Shown here: positions 36,816 through 45,170 of the stretch, one piece after another
How positions within the stretch are numbered: the stretch's first letter is position 1
Layout of the letters: each line of letters starts with the position of its first letter
Source: Verrucomicrobiaceae bacterium UBA7681
GTDB lineage: Bacteria; Verrucomicrobiota; Verrucomicrobiia; Verrucomicrobiales; Verrucomicrobiaceae
Direction of reading: 5' to 3'
Assembly (NCBI GenBank): GCA_002482965.1
Contig: DLGZ01000021.1
Coordinates: 42,299 to 106,298, forward strand
DNA: 64,000 nt
The notes under the pieces: model-generated
Seen by the model: the letters and a program-made list of their open reading frames with translations, nothing else
Database searches by the model: none
Told to the model about the DNA's origin: nothing
Made by a program: the position numbers and the translations under genes

Positions 36816-36829
36816 TTAGCCTGGGCTAA
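36816..36829. promoter_or_regulatory. MntR-type operator 2 (perfect palindrome)
   Basis: TTAGCC-TG-GGCTAA, a second perfect 6+2+6 palindrome, 48 bp from the first (start to start) and 50 bp before the regulator start. Its position could cover the -35 area of the regulator promoter, giving autoregulation. Minus-strand TTGTGC with a 17-nt spacer to TTTTAG between the two sites is a possible operon promoter, weak by consensus. Confidence 0.8.
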
Positions 36830-36878
36830 CTTTTCGCCGTGATAGGATTCACTTTGCCTCCATCAGAGGCCCGGCTAC

Positions 36879-37337
36879 ATGTCAAAAATGCCTGCCAAGC
36901 GTCAAGAACCCACAGCGCATGTCCACTCACCGGCCATCGAAGATTATCTGGAGCAGATTCACAATCTGATCGAGGGGAAGGGGTATGCCCGGGTGGTGGA
37001 CATTGCCAAAAATCTGAGCATCTCGCAGGCCAGTGTGACCAACATGATCCAGAAGCTCGATGCAGAAGGTTTTGTGGTCTATGAGCGGTATCGCGGAGTG
37101 GTTTTGACTGAGGAGGGACGCAAAGTTGGGACCGAGATCGCGCGGCGGCATGAGGTTTTGACACGTCTGCTGGCGGGTTTTGGACTCGATCCGCAAACCG
37201 TGCACGAAGATGTGGAAGGCATGGAGCACCACATCAGCCGCCAGACCCTGGATGTTCTGACTCTGCTGATGGAGGAATTGGAGGGCAACGCGGTCTTGAT
37301 GCGTAAGCTGAGACGCAAGCTGGCTGGTTTGGGCTAA
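36879..37337 (+). CDS. mntR: MntR/DtxR-family manganese-responsive repressor
   Basis: A 152-residue winged-helix metalloregulator. Its N-terminal region strongly resembles Bacillus MntR: DYLEQIHNLIEGKGYARVVDI then SVTNMIQKLDAEGFVVYERY. All Bacillus MntR metal-site positions have counterparts: D22 (D8), E25 (E11), H91 (H77), E113, E116 and H117 (E99, E102, H103, in DVEGMEHHIS). There is no C-terminal SH3 domain. When loaded with Mn2+ it should bind the palindromes upstream and repress the importer. It diverges from the operon across a 118-bp region. An inner start at MPAKR is possible. Confidence 0.92.
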   Translation: MSKMPAKRQEPTAHVHSPAIEDYLEQIHNLIEGKGYARVVDIAKNLSISQASVTNMIQKLDAEGFVVYERYRGVVLTEEGRKVGTEIARRHEVLTRLLAGFGLDPQTVHEDVEGMEHHISRQTLDVLTLLMEELEGNAVLMRKLRRKLAGLG

Positions 37338-37427
37338 AGAAGTGGCTGTATTTGATTGGGGAAAAAATTACAAGCTTGTGATAGTCACCATGACAACCTT
37401 GCGTTAAAGGACACAGCCGACTTATTC

Positions 37428-37748
37428 ATGCGCTGGAGCTTGTACATCATATCCTTCTTATTCGTGCTCACATTCGGTGTGGAGCTTTGCTCCCTGTCGT
37501 CTGGCTCCGCAGTGGTGAAGGATGCATCCCACTTAGCTTGTGTATTGGATGACGATGATGCTGAATTGAAGCTGGGCGGGCTGCGTGACTTTTCACTCAC
37601 TGAATGCGACGCATGGAGTCTGATTGGACAGCATGTGATGTTCAGGTGGGTGAAAGCTGACTTGAGTTTTTCGCTCGAAGAAGCAGAAATTTTGGAAGTT
37701 CATCCGGGAGTTCGCCGACACCGCTGGTTGTGCCGGGAGCGCTGTTGA
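37428..37748 (+). CDS. Possible small exported protein, unrecognised
   Basis: A 106-residue frame starting MRWSLYIISFLFVLTFGVEL, which looks like a signal peptide or anchor, followed by an acidic patch (LDDDDAELKLGG) and a C-terminus rich in Arg and His. No family is recognised and no clear Shine-Dalgarno precedes it. The frame could start earlier at 37356. The 91 bp before and 217 bp after hold nothing else I can name. It may not be a real gene. Confidence 0.4.
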   Translation: MRWSLYIISFLFVLTFGVELCSLSSGSAVVKDASHLACVLDDDDAELKLGGLRDFSLTECDAWSLIGQHVMFRWVKADLSFSLEEAEILEVHPGVRRHRWLCRERC

Positions 37749-37965
37749 GGATGAAGTGCGAAAGTGCTGCAGAGCAGATCTGAAGATTGCTCCATGCAAG
37801 CAGCGGGAACGCCGTAAACAGGCACGGGGATTGCTATACACTGGCTATTGAGCAGGTGGGTTGCTGCAGTCTCACTTTTCATCGCGGCTGGACCGATTCG
37901 GTCTCGGTCAGTCCATGCCGCAGCTTCTTCTTTCTACGAGATCATGTCTTCTAACTTCATTTACC

Positions 37966-38451
37966 ATGAACACTATTCTTTCGATTCTTTTCAGCCTGCT
38001 GCTCACTGGTGTTGCTTCTGCCGGTTCAGTCATGCTCAACGTAAAACCTGCCAGTGAAAACAAAACCGCCGACAAAAAACAAGCCGAAGTCACCCGCGCT
38101 TACTGGCTCAATGTGCGTGTCACCAACCCCTCCGGCGTCAAGCTGGAAGGAGTGACACTGAAATGGACCTTTTATGCCGCCAACCTCCGGCGTGGTTCGG
38201 ACACTATCGTGGTGGAAAAATCCGGTGATATGAAGATCACCGTGGATGCCAACGGCAGGTGCGCGGACGTCGCCACTCCCAAGGTGGCCTTTGTTTATAC
38301 ACCCATGCACAGCGAGCGCAAAGGCAGGAAGTTCACAACCGTCGAGGAGGCTGGACATCGCTACCATGGCTGGCATGTGCAGATCCTGAATGGAGACACT
38401 GTACTTGGGGATGTCATCAGCAATGAAGGGCTGCGCAAGCACCTCGACTAA
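37966..38451 (+). CDS. Uncharacterised exported protein
   Basis: A 161-residue protein with a convincing signal peptide (MNTILSILFSLLLTGVASA). The mature part begins GSVMLNVKPASENKTADKKQ and has alternating strand-like segments (YWLNVRVTNPSGVKLEGVTLKW split over two strands), suggesting a small beta-sandwich. It has one cysteine in the mature region. I recognise no family. Start at 37966 is chosen for the signal peptide; the frame is open 35 codons upstream. It lies between mntR and the efflux operon and may be unrelated to metals. Confidence 0.7.
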   Translation: MNTILSILFSLLLTGVASAGSVMLNVKPASENKTADKKQAEVTRAYWLNVRVTNPSGVKLEGVTLKWTFYAANLRRGSDTIVVEKSGDMKITVDANGRCADVATPKVAFVYTPMHSERKGRKFTTVEEAGHRYHGWHVQILNGDTVLGDVISNEGLRKHLD

Positions 38452-38750
38452 TCCCATTAGCCTAACCAGTTGCTGGTACTGTGCCGGAAGAGTCTGGCCG
38501 ATCCCAAACTTATTAGAAGGCAGTCCGCTGTCAAAGCTGCCGCCGGCGGGCGTGTGGCCGTTTTGCAGCGCCTTGATGAGTTCATGGTGAGGTCCTGTTT
38601 TTGGCTGACGCAGTACAATACGAACAGGCTATCAAGCACTGGTATTCAATGGTGCCATTGCCCTTTTGAGTAGCGCGACGGTGAGCCATTGCTCGCATCG
38701 AGCCAGTCGTAATTTTTTCTAACTGAATGTCATTGAAGACGTCACGTTTC
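38452..38750. other. Intergenic region before the czcCBA-like operon
   Basis: This 299-bp stretch holds no gene I can support. A minus-strand frame is open from about 38632 leftward and continues antisense into the neighbouring gene; its intergenic part has no recognised homology. A direct repeat of GCCATTGC occurs near 38653 and 38686. The promoter of the efflux operon should lie toward the right end, where an A/T-rich TAATTTTTTCTAACTG occurs (38710-38725), but no consensus promoter is clear. Confidence 0.4.
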
Positions 38751-40097
38751 ATGAAACCTTTTTTTTACTTTCTACTGTTGCTGCTTCATTTGGAGCTTCA
38801 CTCAACCGCTGCGGAATCCTCTGTCGTGCTGGATGGCACCGAGGGACCATCGGCGGAACGTCTGGCGGAACTGACCAAGGTCTCTTCCCGGCGGACTGCG
38901 ATCAAGCTGGAGGATTACCTTGCCAAGGTGGCAGCCTCAAATCTTGGCTATGCGTCACAGCGCTACAATGTGTCGATCGCCGAGGCCTCGATCATGGCCT
39001 CGAAGGTTTTCCAAAATCCGGTGCTGCAAATTGGCAATATGAGGGACATTTCCAATAGCGGCGGCCAGAAGCTGCCGGGCTATTACAATGGGTTCATCAA
39101 CCAGACCTTTGAGCTGGGCGGCAAGCGCCGCGAACGACAGTTGGTGGCCCGGAAAAACTATGCGGCAGTGTCATCGTCCCTGCAGAGTTTCCTGCAGAAT
39201 TTACGCTTGGATGCCTCTGTTGCCTATGCGGATGCAATCGCCATGGGGCGGGTGGCTTCGCAGTTCCAGCGCACCGCCGCGCTGCTGCGGGACCTGCTGC
39301 AGGCACAGCAAGAACGCCAGAAAGCCGGAGACATCAGCGATGTGGATTTGCTCCAGACGCGTGTGGAGGTCCGCCAGTTTGAAGCTGAAATGCTCAATGC
39401 GCAGGGGCAGGCCACGAATGCGGAACTGGGCCTGAGCGCCTATCTGGGGCCGCAGTTTTCCAGCACGCACTGGCAGCCCGTCGGTACGCTGGATGTTGCG
39501 CCGCAGAGCACGGACCTGTTCAAACTGCTCTCCAGCGCCATCCGCAACCGTCCCGACCTCGTGGCGATGCGTCATCGGCGTGATGCGGCCGGGGAAAACA
39601 TCAATCTGGAAAAAGCCAACCGAGTTCCCGATCTGACTGTGGGGGTGGGCTGGACGAACAGCACTTACTCGGGCAACGCCACCTCCCCTCAGCCAAACTA
39701 CAACATGGTGGGATTGCAGTTTTCTCTGCCACTCCCGATTTGGAACCGCAACAAGGCTGGTATAGCAACGTCCCAGGCCCAGGCCAGTCAGGCGCAGCTT
39801 GATCTTGATGCTGCAGAAGTGAAGGCGGGAGTGGATGTGCGGCAGGCGCTTTCGCTCTATGGCATCGCCCGTCAGCGGGTGGAGCTCTATCAAGGCGGCG
39901 TTTTAAAGGATGTCGATGCGGCCTTGGAAAAGCGGGTGCTCAGCTACAAGCGCGGCGGCTCCTCGCTGCTGGAGCTGCTGGATGCGCAGCGCAAGGCCAA
40001 TGAGGTCTGGCAGAGTTTTTACGACGCACAAAGCGACCATGCCCGGGCGGTTATCGAACTGCATCGCGCGGCAGGCATTTGGATCATTCACTTTTGA
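38751..40097 (+). CDS. CzcC-like outer-membrane efflux protein
   Basis: A 448-residue TolC/OEP-family channel subunit, the outer-membrane part of a heavy-metal RND pump. Signal peptide MKPFFYFLLLLLHLELHSTAA; the start at 38751 is preferred over 38727. Two OEP repeats are present with long coiled-coil stretches, for example AQQERQKAGDISDVDLLQTR and LEKRVLSYKRGGSSLLELLDA. The N-terminal NPVLQIGNMRDIS pattern is CzcC-like. The adaptor gene starts 22 bp after its stop. Confidence 0.9.
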   Translation: MKPFFYFLLLLLHLELHSTAAESSVVLDGTEGPSAERLAELTKVSSRRTAIKLEDYLAKVAASNLGYASQRYNVSIAEASIMASKVFQNPVLQIGNMRDISNSGGQKLPGYYNGFINQTFELGGKRRERQLVARKNYAAVSSSLQSFLQNLRLDASVAYADAIAMGRVASQFQRTAALLRDLLQAQQERQKAGDISDVDLLQTRVEVRQFEAEMLNAQGQATNAELGLSAYLGPQFSSTHWQPVGTLDVAPQSTDLFKLLSSAIRNRPDLVAMRHRRDAAGENINLEKANRVPDLTVGVGWTNSTYSGNATSPQPNYNMVGLQFSLPLPIWNRNKAGIATSQAQASQAQLDLDAAEVKAGVDVRQALSLYGIARQRVELYQGGVLKDVDAALEKRVLSYKRGGSSLLELLDAQRKANEVWQSFYDAQSDHARAVIELHRAAGIWIIHF

Positions 40098-40119
40098 ACA
40101 CACCCCCCACAATCATCTC

Positions 40120-41295
40120 ATGCAATTAGTCAAACATACATGGTTTTTGATGCTGCTCGTCGCCGCATGCAAACCCGCTCCGGTCGTGGAGCAAGACCCT
40201 TTCCCGGTCAAAGTGGAGCAGAGCCATCTGATTTTCACGTCAGGTGATCCACAGCTCAAAGCGATCGGATTTCAACCCGCCGGAGAAAAGGACGAAGTGG
40301 TGCTGCACCTGACCGGCAAGCTGGTCTGGAACGAGGATGTCACCACCAATGTCTTTTCCCCTCTGGCCGGTCGTGTGGCCAGCATTAAAGGGGCGCGGGG
40401 ACAGACCGTCAAAGTGGGGGATGAACTGGCACGCATCACCTCTCCGGATTTTGGACAGGCGCAGGCAGACGCGGTCAAGTCCGAAGCCGATCTGGCGCTG
40501 GCCAAGCGCGTGTTGGAGCGCACCCGGGATTTGCTCAAGCAAGGCGTGCTGCCGCAAAAGGAACTGGATTCGGCGGACAACACTTTTCATGACGCGCAAT
40601 CAGAGCGTGATCGTGCTGTTGAGCGTCTGGCCGTCTGGGGCGGGCATGGCGGTGATGTGAACGGTGCTTTTGCGCTGAAAGCGCCCATGGGCGGTGTCAT
40701 TGTTGATCGTAATGTGCAGCCAGGTCAGGAAGTCAGATCTGATCAGATGCTGGCGGGCATGGCCGTGGTGGCCGCGCCGCTGTTCGTCATCTCGGATCCT
40801 GAATCATTGTGGGTGCACCTGGATGTCAGCGAGCTGGATTTGTCGAACCTGCAGGTGGGGCAGAAGCTGGAAATCCGTTCGCGTGCTTATGGCGATCAGG
40901 TGTTCCCCGGAGTGCTCACCGTGATCGGACAGTCGCTGAATCCGGAAACGCGCACCGTGGTGGCTAAAGGTACGGTGGCCAATCCGAAGAAGCTGCTCAA
41001 AGCGCAGATGTATGTGGACGTCAATGTCATCACTCATGTGCCCAAGATGCCGCAGGTGCCAACCAAGGCGGTCTTTTTGCGGGAGGGAAACCCCTGCGTG
41101 TTCGTGCGCAAATCGGTGAGCGCCTTTGAGATGCGGCAGATCACCACCGCCGCCGAGGATGCCGGACATGTCTTCGTCAGCAAAGGTCTCACCGCCGGTG
41201 AGGAGGTGGTCTCAGAGGGGGCGCTCGTGTTGGAGAGCCTGCTTGATGCCAATACCAGTACCGCCAATGCGGGTGCAGAAAAGACCGAACACTGA
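40120..41295 (+). CDS. CzcB-like periplasmic adaptor (membrane fusion lipoprotein)
   Basis: A 391-residue HlyD/RND adaptor that links the inner-membrane pump to the outer-membrane channel. The lipobox is LVAAC. Order: barrel-sandwich half GRVASIKGARGQTVKVGDEL, coiled-coil hairpin (about 125-175: DLALAKRVLERTRDLLKQG), second half APMGGVIVDRNVQPGQEV, then beta-barrel and membrane-proximal domains. It is typical of the heavy-metal subgroup. The RND gene follows after 5 bp. Confidence 0.92.
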   Translation: MQLVKHTWFLMLLVAACKPAPVVEQDPFPVKVEQSHLIFTSGDPQLKAIGFQPAGEKDEVVLHLTGKLVWNEDVTTNVFSPLAGRVASIKGARGQTVKVGDELARITSPDFGQAQADAVKSEADLALAKRVLERTRDLLKQGVLPQKELDSADNTFHDAQSERDRAVERLAVWGGHGGDVNGAFALKAPMGGVIVDRNVQPGQEVRSDQMLAGMAVVAAPLFVISDPESLWVHLDVSELDLSNLQVGQKLEIRSRAYGDQVFPGVLTVIGQSLNPETRTVVAKGTVANPKKLLKAQMYVDVNVITHVPKMPQVPTKAVFLREGNPCVFVRKSVSAFEMRQITTAAEDAGHVFVSKGLTAGEEVVSEGALVLESLLDANTSTANAGAEKTEH

Positions 41296-41300
41296 ACGCC

Positions 41301-44300
41301 ATGGGCACTCTCACCAAATACGTTCTTAAACACCGGCCCATCGCGTTTGCACTGATGGTGCTTTTTGTGCTCGCAGGCGCAATGGCCTTTAACCGCTTGC
41401 CGGTGGAGGCCTACCCCGACGTCACCAATGTTTCGGTGCAAATCATCACGCTGCTGCCCGGGCGTGCCGCAGAAGAGGTGGAGCGCCTGGTGACGGTGCC
41501 CATTGAGAATGCCATGAACAGCATTCCCAAGCGGTCCTCCATCCGGTCTGTTTCGCTCTTCGGCCTCTCGCAGGTCACCATCGTTTTCGATGATGATGCC
41601 GACCGCGCTTATTGCCGGAACATGGCTTTCCAGCTGCTCTCCAGCGTCAGCCTGCCTCCGGATGCGGACACACGTCTCTCACCTGACACCACGCCCGTCG
41701 GTGAAATTTATCGCTACACGCTGGATGCACCGAAGAGCATGCCTTCCACTGAATTGCGCGCCGTGCAGGACTGGATCGTCGAGCGCCAGTTGCGCACCGT
41801 GTCAGGCGTTGTGGATGTCATTGGTTTTGGCGGTGCGACCAAGCAGTATCAGGTGCTGATCGACCCCATGAAGCTGCTGTCCTATGACATCTCGCTGCGG
41901 CAGGTGCTTGATGCGCTCTCTGCCGGCAACAAGAATGCGGGCGGCGCCTACATTGAGCATGGACCGGAGATGTTCATCGTTCGCGGCCTTGGCTTTGTGC
42001 AGTCGCTTGAAGATATCGGCCTGATCACGGTGGAGACACGCGGCGGCACGCCCATCCGCGTCAAAGATCTGGGCCGTGTTCTCATCGGCGAGCAACTGCG
42101 TCTTGGTCGAGTGGGCCGCAATATCCCGGCCGCACATTATGATGTGGATGACGCCATCGAAGGCATCGTGATGCTGCGCAAAGGCGAAAACGCCATGGAT
42201 GTGCTCGAAGGAGTGCGTGCGAAAATCGACATCATCAACACCAGGTTTCTGCCGCCCGGGGTGCATATCCACATGCATTACGACCGCACGAATCTGATCA
42301 ACCGCACCCTGCACACAGTGCATAAAAACATGGCCGACGGCATCGGGCTTGTGCTGCTGGTGCTCATCATGTTCCTCGGTCTTGGGAACATCCGCTCTGC
42401 TCTCGTGGTGGCGGCTGTGGTGCCGCTGTCGTTGCTGGGCGCCTTCTTCATGCTGGATCTGCGCGGCATTCCTGCCAATCTCATCTCCATGGGGGCCATC
42501 GACTTTGGCATCATCGTGGATTCCGCCGTGGTGGTGATCGAGGACCTGCTGCGGATGATGCATGAGAGGCGGGATAAAAAAGAATCTCTGTTCACGCTGC
42601 TGCCCAAGGCCGTGGGGCAGATGGGACGGCCCATTCTGTTTTCCAAGGCCATACTGCTCACGGCGTTCCTGCCGCTCTACACCATGCAGCGCGTCGAAGG
42701 AAAAATCTTCAAGCCGATGGCGCTCACCCTGACGTTTGCGTTGATTGCCGGGACCATCCTGGCTCTGACCATCGTACCGCTGCTGGCCAGCTACGCGCTT
42801 AAAAAGGGGCCGGGGGAGCATGAGTCATTACTCGTGCGCATCCTGCTGCGCATGTACCGTCCGTCGCTTGGCTGGGCGCTCAAGCATGGACGAGTGATTG
42901 TTTTGAGTGGCGTTCTTATGCTGGTGGTTGCCGGGGTTGTTTCCTCACATACGGGGACGGAGTTCCTTCCCAAGCTGGACGAAGGCTCTCTCTACATTCG
43001 CTCCTTTCTGCCGCAGACCATCTCGCCCACCGAGTCCGCGCAGATCATGCGGCGCATGCGTGCTGTGCTCGCCTCCTTCCCAGAATCAAAATCCATCATC
43101 ACTCAGAACGGCAGGCCGGACGATGGCACGGACGTGAATGGTTTTGATGTCAGTGAAACCTCCGTGGATCTTTATCCGCGTGAGGAATGGAAGACCGCCA
43201 AAGAGCGGGACGGCCTCGTCAAAGCCATGAAGGCCAGGCTCAACATCGAAGTGCCCGGCGTGCAGTTTCAGTTCAGCCAGATCATCGAGGACAACGTCAA
43301 TGAAGCCATCTCCGGGGTGAAGTCCGAGCTCAGTGTGAAAATCTTCGGCGATGAACCTGAGAAGCTCCAGCAGATCGCGGATCAAATTGTGGACATTCTC
43401 AACACTGTTCCGGGCGCTGCAGATGTGGGCACCGACCGGCTGATGGGACAGCCGCAGGTGCAGATTGCCGTGGACCGTACCGCCATCTCCCGTGCCGGAT
43501 TGTCGATGACGGATGTGCAGTCCGTGATCGAGACTTCCATGGGCGGTTCTGTTGCCACCAAAGTGCTCGAAGGTGAGCGCACCTTTGATCTCGTGGTCAA
43601 AATGATCCCTCGTTCTGTTGCCAGCATTGACGGCATTCGGCGCATTCCAGTGTCCGGATCCGATGGGGAGCGCCTTACGTTGGGCGCGCTGGCTTCCGTG
43701 GATGTGAAGCCGGGCTTTGCCCGTATCTATCGCGAAGAAAACGCCCGTTTGACCGCTGTGAAACTCGCGGTGCGTGGGCGCGATCTGGGTACGCTGGTGG
43801 CTGAAGCGCAGCAGAAGGTCAACGCCCAGGTCGTTCTGCCCAAAGGGTTTCGACTGGAATGGACAGGTGCTTTTGAAAATCAGCAGCGCGCCGTGAAACG
43901 CCTGATTCTGGTCGTGCCGATCACCCTCGTGGCGATTTTCTTCCTGCTCTTCACCGCCTTTGATTCCGCCAAGCTCGCCACTCTGATCCTGCTGAACGTA
44001 CCCTTTGCTGCGGTCGGGGGGATTCTAGTCCTGCCGCTGGCGGGCTTGGCGATGTCTGTCTCTGCCTTGGTCGGGTTCATCGCCCTTTTTGGCGTGTCGG
44101 TTCAAAACGGAGTGCTTCTGGTCGAACGCATTCGAGAACTACGGAAGGAGGGCATGCGCATGGCCGAGGCCGTCCGCGAGGGGGCGATCAGCCGTGTGCG
44201 CCCGGTTGTAATGACTGCTGCCATGGCAGCTCTGGGGCTGCTGCCTGCCGCCTTGTCCCACGCCGTCGGGGCGGAAACGGCACGCCCTTTTGCATGTGTC

Positions 44301-44498
44301 ATCATCGGTGGCCTGGTGACCGCGACCTTGCTCACCCTCTTCATTCTTCCGGTGCTTTACCCCCATTTTGATGCCGGAGAAGAAGGCTTGCACAGCAAGT
44401 ATGTCCTCATCGAAGGCCCGGATCACCAGCCGTTCGTGCCTTTGCATAAGAAGAAAAATCCAGAAGCCCTGGACAATCCCGAGTCAGCAGATGGCTGA
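41301..44498 (+). CDS. CzcA-like heavy-metal RND efflux pump
   Basis: A 1065-residue inner-membrane proton-driven exporter of the HME-RND family. The transmembrane relay motif is DFGIIVDSAVVVIED, with D401, D407 and E414 matching the D402/D408/E415 trio of CzcA and related divalent-cation pumps; this points to Zn/Co/Cd/Ni rather than monovalent Cu/Ag. Length and the two-fold arrangement of six-helix bundles are normal. It ends with a hydrophilic, Lys-rich tail. With the preceding two genes it makes a full CzcCBA-like export system. Confidence 0.93.
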   Translation: MGTLTKYVLKHRPIAFALMVLFVLAGAMAFNRLPVEAYPDVTNVSVQIITLLPGRAAEEVERLVTVPIENAMNSIPKRSSIRSVSLFGLSQVTIVFDDDADRAYCRNMAFQLLSSVSLPPDADTRLSPDTTPVGEIYRYTLDAPKSMPSTELRAVQDWIVERQLRTVSGVVDVIGFGGATKQYQVLIDPMKLLSYDISLRQVLDALSAGNKNAGGAYIEHGPEMFIVRGLGFVQSLEDIGLITVETRGGTPIRVKDLGRVLIGEQLRLGRVGRNIPAAHYDVDDAIEGIVMLRKGENAMDVLEGVRAKIDIINTRFLPPGVHIHMHYDRTNLINRTLHTVHKNMADGIGLVLLVLIMFLGLGNIRSALVVAAVVPLSLLGAFFMLDLRGIPANLISMGAIDFGIIVDSAVVVIEDLLRMMHERRDKKESLFTLLPKAVGQMGRPILFSKAILLTAFLPLYTMQRVEGKIFKPMALTLTFALIAGTILALTIVPLLASYALKKGPGEHESLLVRILLRMYRPSLGWALKHGRVIVLSGVLMLVVAGVVSSHTGTEFLPKLDEGSLYIRSFLPQTISPTESAQIMRRMRAVLASFPESKSIITQNGRPDDGTDVNGFDVSETSVDLYPREEWKTAKERDGLVKAMKARLNIEVPGVQFQFSQIIEDNVNEAISGVKSELSVKIFGDEPEKLQQIADQIVDILNTVPGAADVGTDRLMGQPQVQIAVDRTAISRAGLSMTDVQSVIETSMGGSVATKVLEGERTFDLVVKMIPRSVASIDGIRRIPVSGSDGERLTLGALASVDVKPGFARIYREENARLTAVKLAVRGRDLGTLVAEAQQKVNAQVVLPKGFRLEWTGAFENQQRAVKRLILVVPITLVAIFFLLFTAFDSAKLATLILLNVPFAAVGGILVLPLAGLAMSVSALVGFIALFGVSVQNGVLLVERIRELRKEGMRMAEAVREGAISRVRPVVMTAAMAALGLLPAALSHAVGAETARPFACVIIGGLVTATLLTLFILPVLYPHFDAGEEGLHSKYVLIEGPDHQPFVPLHKKKNPEALDNPESADG

Positions 44499-44513
44499 GC
44501 CAGGCTCACTTTT

Positions 44514-44548
44514 CATGCTAGAATGTCCTCGTCAGGCATGTTAGAATG
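44514..44548 (+). repeat. Pair of 12-nt direct repeats before the second efflux group
   Basis: CATGCTAGAATG (44514-44525) and CATGTTAGAATG (44537-44548) differ at one base and start 23 bp apart, about two helix turns. Each includes TGNTAGAAT, which resembles an extended -10 element. GTCAGG (44531-44536) and CCTGAC (44562-44567) could also pair. A regulatory site for the next gene is likely but not proven. Confidence 0.5.
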
Positions 44549-44567
44549 AATCAATTAACGTCCTGAC

Positions 44568-45068
44568 ATGTCCGCACATCGCCATCACTCCACGCCTTTA
44601 ACCAGGCTGGTGCATTTGCTGCTGCTGTTTGGCTGGCTGCTTTCCTCCCACGGGATCGCGCCGGCCATCTGCATGGCGGCGGCAATGATTGATGGTGATC
44701 ATGCTGTCAAGGTGGGTGTATCCAATGAGGACGGCCTGACCGTGGTTCTTTCCCATGTGGGCAAATCCACCGTCGAACTCTCTCACCATGAGCACGATGC
44801 CCTTTGCAGAGTACTGGTCGCCTTTGCCGTAGCGCCTGAATCTGCGGTTTCGGATCATGTGCTGGCATTCAAACATGTCGATGATTCATCGCGCACTCAG
44901 CAGCAGTCGGCCATGCAGGGCATCGCCAAAACGGCGGCACCTTTGCTGGTCTTGGACTGTACACGCACCAAGCCGTCCTTTGCTGACGGTTCGATAGGGC
45001 GTGCATCGAGGAGTTCGTGGTCGCGTGGTCTTGCACTGAAGTCAGGCAGGACAGTCATGCGTTGTTGA
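44568..45068 (+). CDS. Uncharacterised exported His-containing protein in efflux group
   Basis: A 166-residue protein of no family I know. It begins MSAHRHHSTPLTRLVHLLLLFGWLLSSHGIAPAICMA, a long signal sequence or anchor. Its middle has His/Glu clusters (LSHHEHDALC) that could bind metal, and the C-terminal third is Ser/Arg-rich with SRSSWSRGL. It is 69 bp after the first RND gene and about 100 bp before the second TolC gene, so it takes the place where an adaptor or a metal-sensing small protein might be. A metallochaperone role is a guess. Confidence 0.65.
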   Translation: MSAHRHHSTPLTRLVHLLLLFGWLLSSHGIAPAICMAAAMIDGDHAVKVGVSNEDGLTVVLSHVGKSTVELSHHEHDALCRVLVAFAVAPESAVSDHVLAFKHVDDSSRTQQQSAMQGIAKTAAPLLVLDCTRTKPSFADGSIGRASRSSWSRGLALKSGRTVMRC

Positions 45069-45089
45069 GAGCAATGGTTTGAATGCCGA

Positions 45090-45105
45090 GTCCGCAGTCG
45101 CGGAC
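45090..45105. other. Small perfect hairpin between two efflux genes
   Basis: GTCCGC, loop AGTC, GCGGAC form a perfect 6-bp stem with no following T tract. It sits 22 bp after the small exported protein gene and 65 bp before the TolC gene. It might affect message processing or stability, but a role is speculative. Confidence 0.3.
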
Positions 45106-45170
45106 ACAGCGGGCAATGCACGGATGTTTCCGCTTTGCCCATGACTCATCCTTTTCTCATTTTTACGCGT

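Noticed and set aside
37593..37841. 82-codon minus-strand frame downstream of mntR
   Set aside because: Arg/Ser/Pro-rich, no start signal, no homology.
38457..38639. Open minus-strand frames before the efflux operon (one reading HHELIKALQNGHTPAGGSF)
   Set aside because: One has a protein-like look, but it continues antisense into the exported-protein gene, lacks a start and matches no family I can name.
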